From Nitrospirota bacterium (lineage in GTDB: Bacteria > Nitrospirota > Nitrospiria > 2-01-FULL-66-17), in the NCBI GenBank assembly GCA_040757335.1, contig JBFLXB010000011.1, positions 23,047 through 87,046 of the forward strand: a stretch of 64,000 bases of DNA. Reading direction: 5' to 3'. The position numbers and the translations under genes are program-made. The stretch's first letter is position 1, and every line of letters begins with the position of its first letter. Below the pieces are notes generated by a model, which did no database searches, was not told the origin of the DNA, and saw only the letters and a program-made list of their open reading frames with translations. Shown one piece after another: positions 62,685-64,000 of the stretch.

Positions 62685-64000
62685 TCACGCGGCACGTGCC
62701 GGGCGCGGCGTGCCTTCGCACGCCGGTTCCGCGTCCGCCTTGGAAACCCCGGACTCCGTTCCCGCCGGAAGCGTCACGATCACCTGGGTTCCCTTGGCCC
62801 ACTCGCTGTGGACGTCCACGTGGCCGCGGTGTTCTTCGACGATCCGATGCACGATGGCGAGCCCGAGTCCCGATCCCCCCGGTTTAGTCGTAAAAAACGG
62901 GACGAACATACGCGGGATGTCGTCGGGGCGTATGCCGCAACCCGTGTCGCTGATTGCCACGGCCACCGCCGACCCGGTGGCGGCGGCCACAGGCCGCAGG
63001 CACACCTCCAGGCGTCCGCCCCCGGGCATCGCCTGCAGGGCGTTCAGCGCCAGGTTCCACACCACCTGGCGAAGCTGGTTCGCGTCGACCTCGACCCTCA
63101 ACTGGGGGTCGGAATACCGCTCCACGATCTCGATGTCGGTACGACAATCAGGGTGTGTGCGGAGCAGCGCCAGCGTGTCTTTCACCAGCGGCACCAGGTC
63201 GCACGATCGTTTGTGGGGCGACGAGGGCCGCGCGTACAGCAGAAACTGCCCGATGAGTCCGTTGAGGCGCTCGGTCTCCCGCATCGCGATGCCCATCAGG
63301 GTCTGATACTCGCCGTGCAGGGAGAGCTCCTGTTGCAAGACTTCCATGGCGCCGCTGATCGCGGCGAGGGGATTGCGGATTTCGTGCGCGAGTCCTGCGG
63401 CCAGCTCTCCCACGCTGGCGAGGCGCTCGCGTTGGTGGACCCGGTCTTCAAGCGCCTTGATTTCCGTGAGGTCCTGAAAGATCCCCACCATTCCCACCGG
63501 TGCGCCGTTGGAGTCTTTCAACCACGACAGCGTCATACCCAACAACACGCGCCGCCCGTCGCGCCGAAGCGTCTCGCGCTCGAAGCGATACGGGACTCCG
63601 CGCTGTGCCAAGCGGCCGTAAAAGACCGGCCCCTCGTCCCACCCGAACAGGTCCCAACACGGCCGCCCGAGCACGTCGATGGGCGTGAGGGCCAAGATTC
63701 CGTAACCCGCGGGATTGAACGACGTCACCCGGCCATCGAGGTCCGCCGTGAACAAACCGCTGCTCATGCTCTGCACGATGTTTTCGTGAAACGCGGACAG
63801 CGCCCGGAACCCGCTCTCCCGTTCCTCCAGGCGCAGGGTCGCATCGGCGGCCGCCGCCACGAGGTGATTGCTCAGCAGGAACACGGCCACAAACGCCAGG
63901 ATCCGCAGCGTCATCGAAGCCAACTCGCCACGATGCGTCCACCACGTCGCCCCGTCCTGGTCGACCAACGAGGGCCACGCCACCGTGGCGTAAATCGTCG
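62685..64000 (-). CDS. pilS: PilS-like sensor histidine kinase (5' end outside window)
   Basis: At least 438 residues are visible; the frame is open to the right edge with no start. Order: at least one membrane helix (LRILAFVAVFLLSNHLVAA), a PAS domain beginning FHENIVQSMSSGLFTADLDGR, the HisKA dimerisation motif ELAAGLAHEIRNPLAAISG with the phospho-acceptor histidine, and the ATPase domain with VVWNLALNALQA (N box), ISDTGCGIRPDD (G1), FFTTKPGGSGLGLAIV (F/G2). QSMSSGL in the PAS region is typical of PilS. A Pro/Ala tail ends the protein. It lies 46 nt upstream of the pilR-like gene. Confidence 0.92.
   Translation of the reverse strand, partial: TIYATVAWPSLVDQDGATWWTHRGELASMTLRILAFVAVFLLSNHLVAAAADATLRLEERESGFRALSAFHENIVQSMSSGLFTADLDGRVTSFNPAGYGILALTPIDVLGRPCWDLFGWDEGPVFYGRLAQRGVPYRFERETLRRDGRRVLLGMTLSWLKDSNGAPVGMVGIFQDLTEIKALEDRVHQRERLASVGELAAGLAHEIRNPLAAISGAMEVLQQELSLHGEYQTLMGIAMRETERLNGLIGQFLLYARPSSPHKRSCDLVPLVKDTLALLRTHPDCRTDIEIVERYSDPQLRVEVDANQLRQVVWNLALNALQAMPGGGRLEVCLRPVAAATGSAVAVAISDTGCGIRPDDIPRMFVPFFTTKPGGSGLGLAIVHRIVEEHRGHVDVHSEWAKGTQVIVTLPAGTESGVSKADAEPACEGTPRPARAA

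Overview
The window is about 64 kb of GC-rich (roughly 65% by eye), gene-dense bacterial chromosome with short spacers and many 1-4 nt stop/start overlaps. It carries housekeeping and envelope genes of a diderm (Gram-negative) bacterium: a PilQ secretin with PilMNOP, an OmpA-domain lipoprotein and several lipobox proteins. Gene orders such as ilvB-ilvN-ilvC-psd-pssA-leuA, ispE-tRNA(Gln)-prs-rplY-pth, hemA-hemC-cobA/hemD-hemB and tilS-hpt-ftsH-folP-cdaA fit Nitrospirota or neighbouring lineages (NC10/Methylomirabilota, Desulfobacterota). There is no rRNA or single marker here that settles the phylum, so this is an inference.

Layout. 1-1.1 kb: tail of a probable cytochrome c and a 1-Cys peroxiredoxin. 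1.1-10.8 kb (minus strand): branched-chain amino acid and phospholipid operon (ilvB, ilvN, ilvC, psd, pssA, leuA, an unknown membrane gene, leuB, an Ig-like exported protein, asd). 10.8-13.1 kb: an exported repeat protein, tRNA-Leu, a hypothetical protein and a lipoprotein. 13.1-20.2 kb (minus): type IV pilus operon, small HTH gene-pilM-pilN-pilO-pilP-pilQ, continuing into a shikimate kinase/dehydroquinate synthase fusion and a coupled lipoprotein, from a near-consensus promoter with a dyad on the -10. 20.2-25.3 kb (minus): a large fusion of a histidine-phosphatase-like domain with a divergent phosphofructokinase, a SorAB-like molybdopterin oxidoreductase plus cytochrome c, and an alpha/beta hydrolase. 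25.4-35.0 kb (plus): OmpA lipoprotein, PP2C phosphatase, UPF0182 membrane protein, stand-alone sigma-54 activator, MoxR ATPase, DUF58 protein and TgpA-type transglutaminase.

35.0-50.3 kb (minus): ribD with a promoter that predicts a nearly leaderless mRNA, then (in order of transcription) hemA-hemC-cobA/hemD-hemB-ribF-tilS-hpt, ftsH-folP-cdaA, bolA-grx and ychF. 50.3-56.2 kb (minus): a 124-bp palindromic intergenic repeat, a K+-independent-type pyrophosphatase, and ispE-tRNA(Gln)-prs-rplY-pth ended by a clear intrinsic terminator. 56.3-56.9 kb: a flavin-type PPOX protein. 57.0-60.9 kb (minus): a lower-GC block (methyltransferase, GT2 glycosyltransferase, polytopic GT-C-like protein, unknown membrane protein) that looks like an acquired glycan cassette. 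61.3-64.0 kb: a NtrC-type regulator and PilS-like sensor kinase, the latter running off the right edge.

I found no CRISPR array, insertion sequence, prophage or canonical defence cluster. The least ordinary items are the phosphatase-phosphofructokinase fusion with altered active-site positions, the palindromic repeat, the glycan cassette, the dyad promoter of the pil operon and the unknown membrane gene locked between leuA and leuB.
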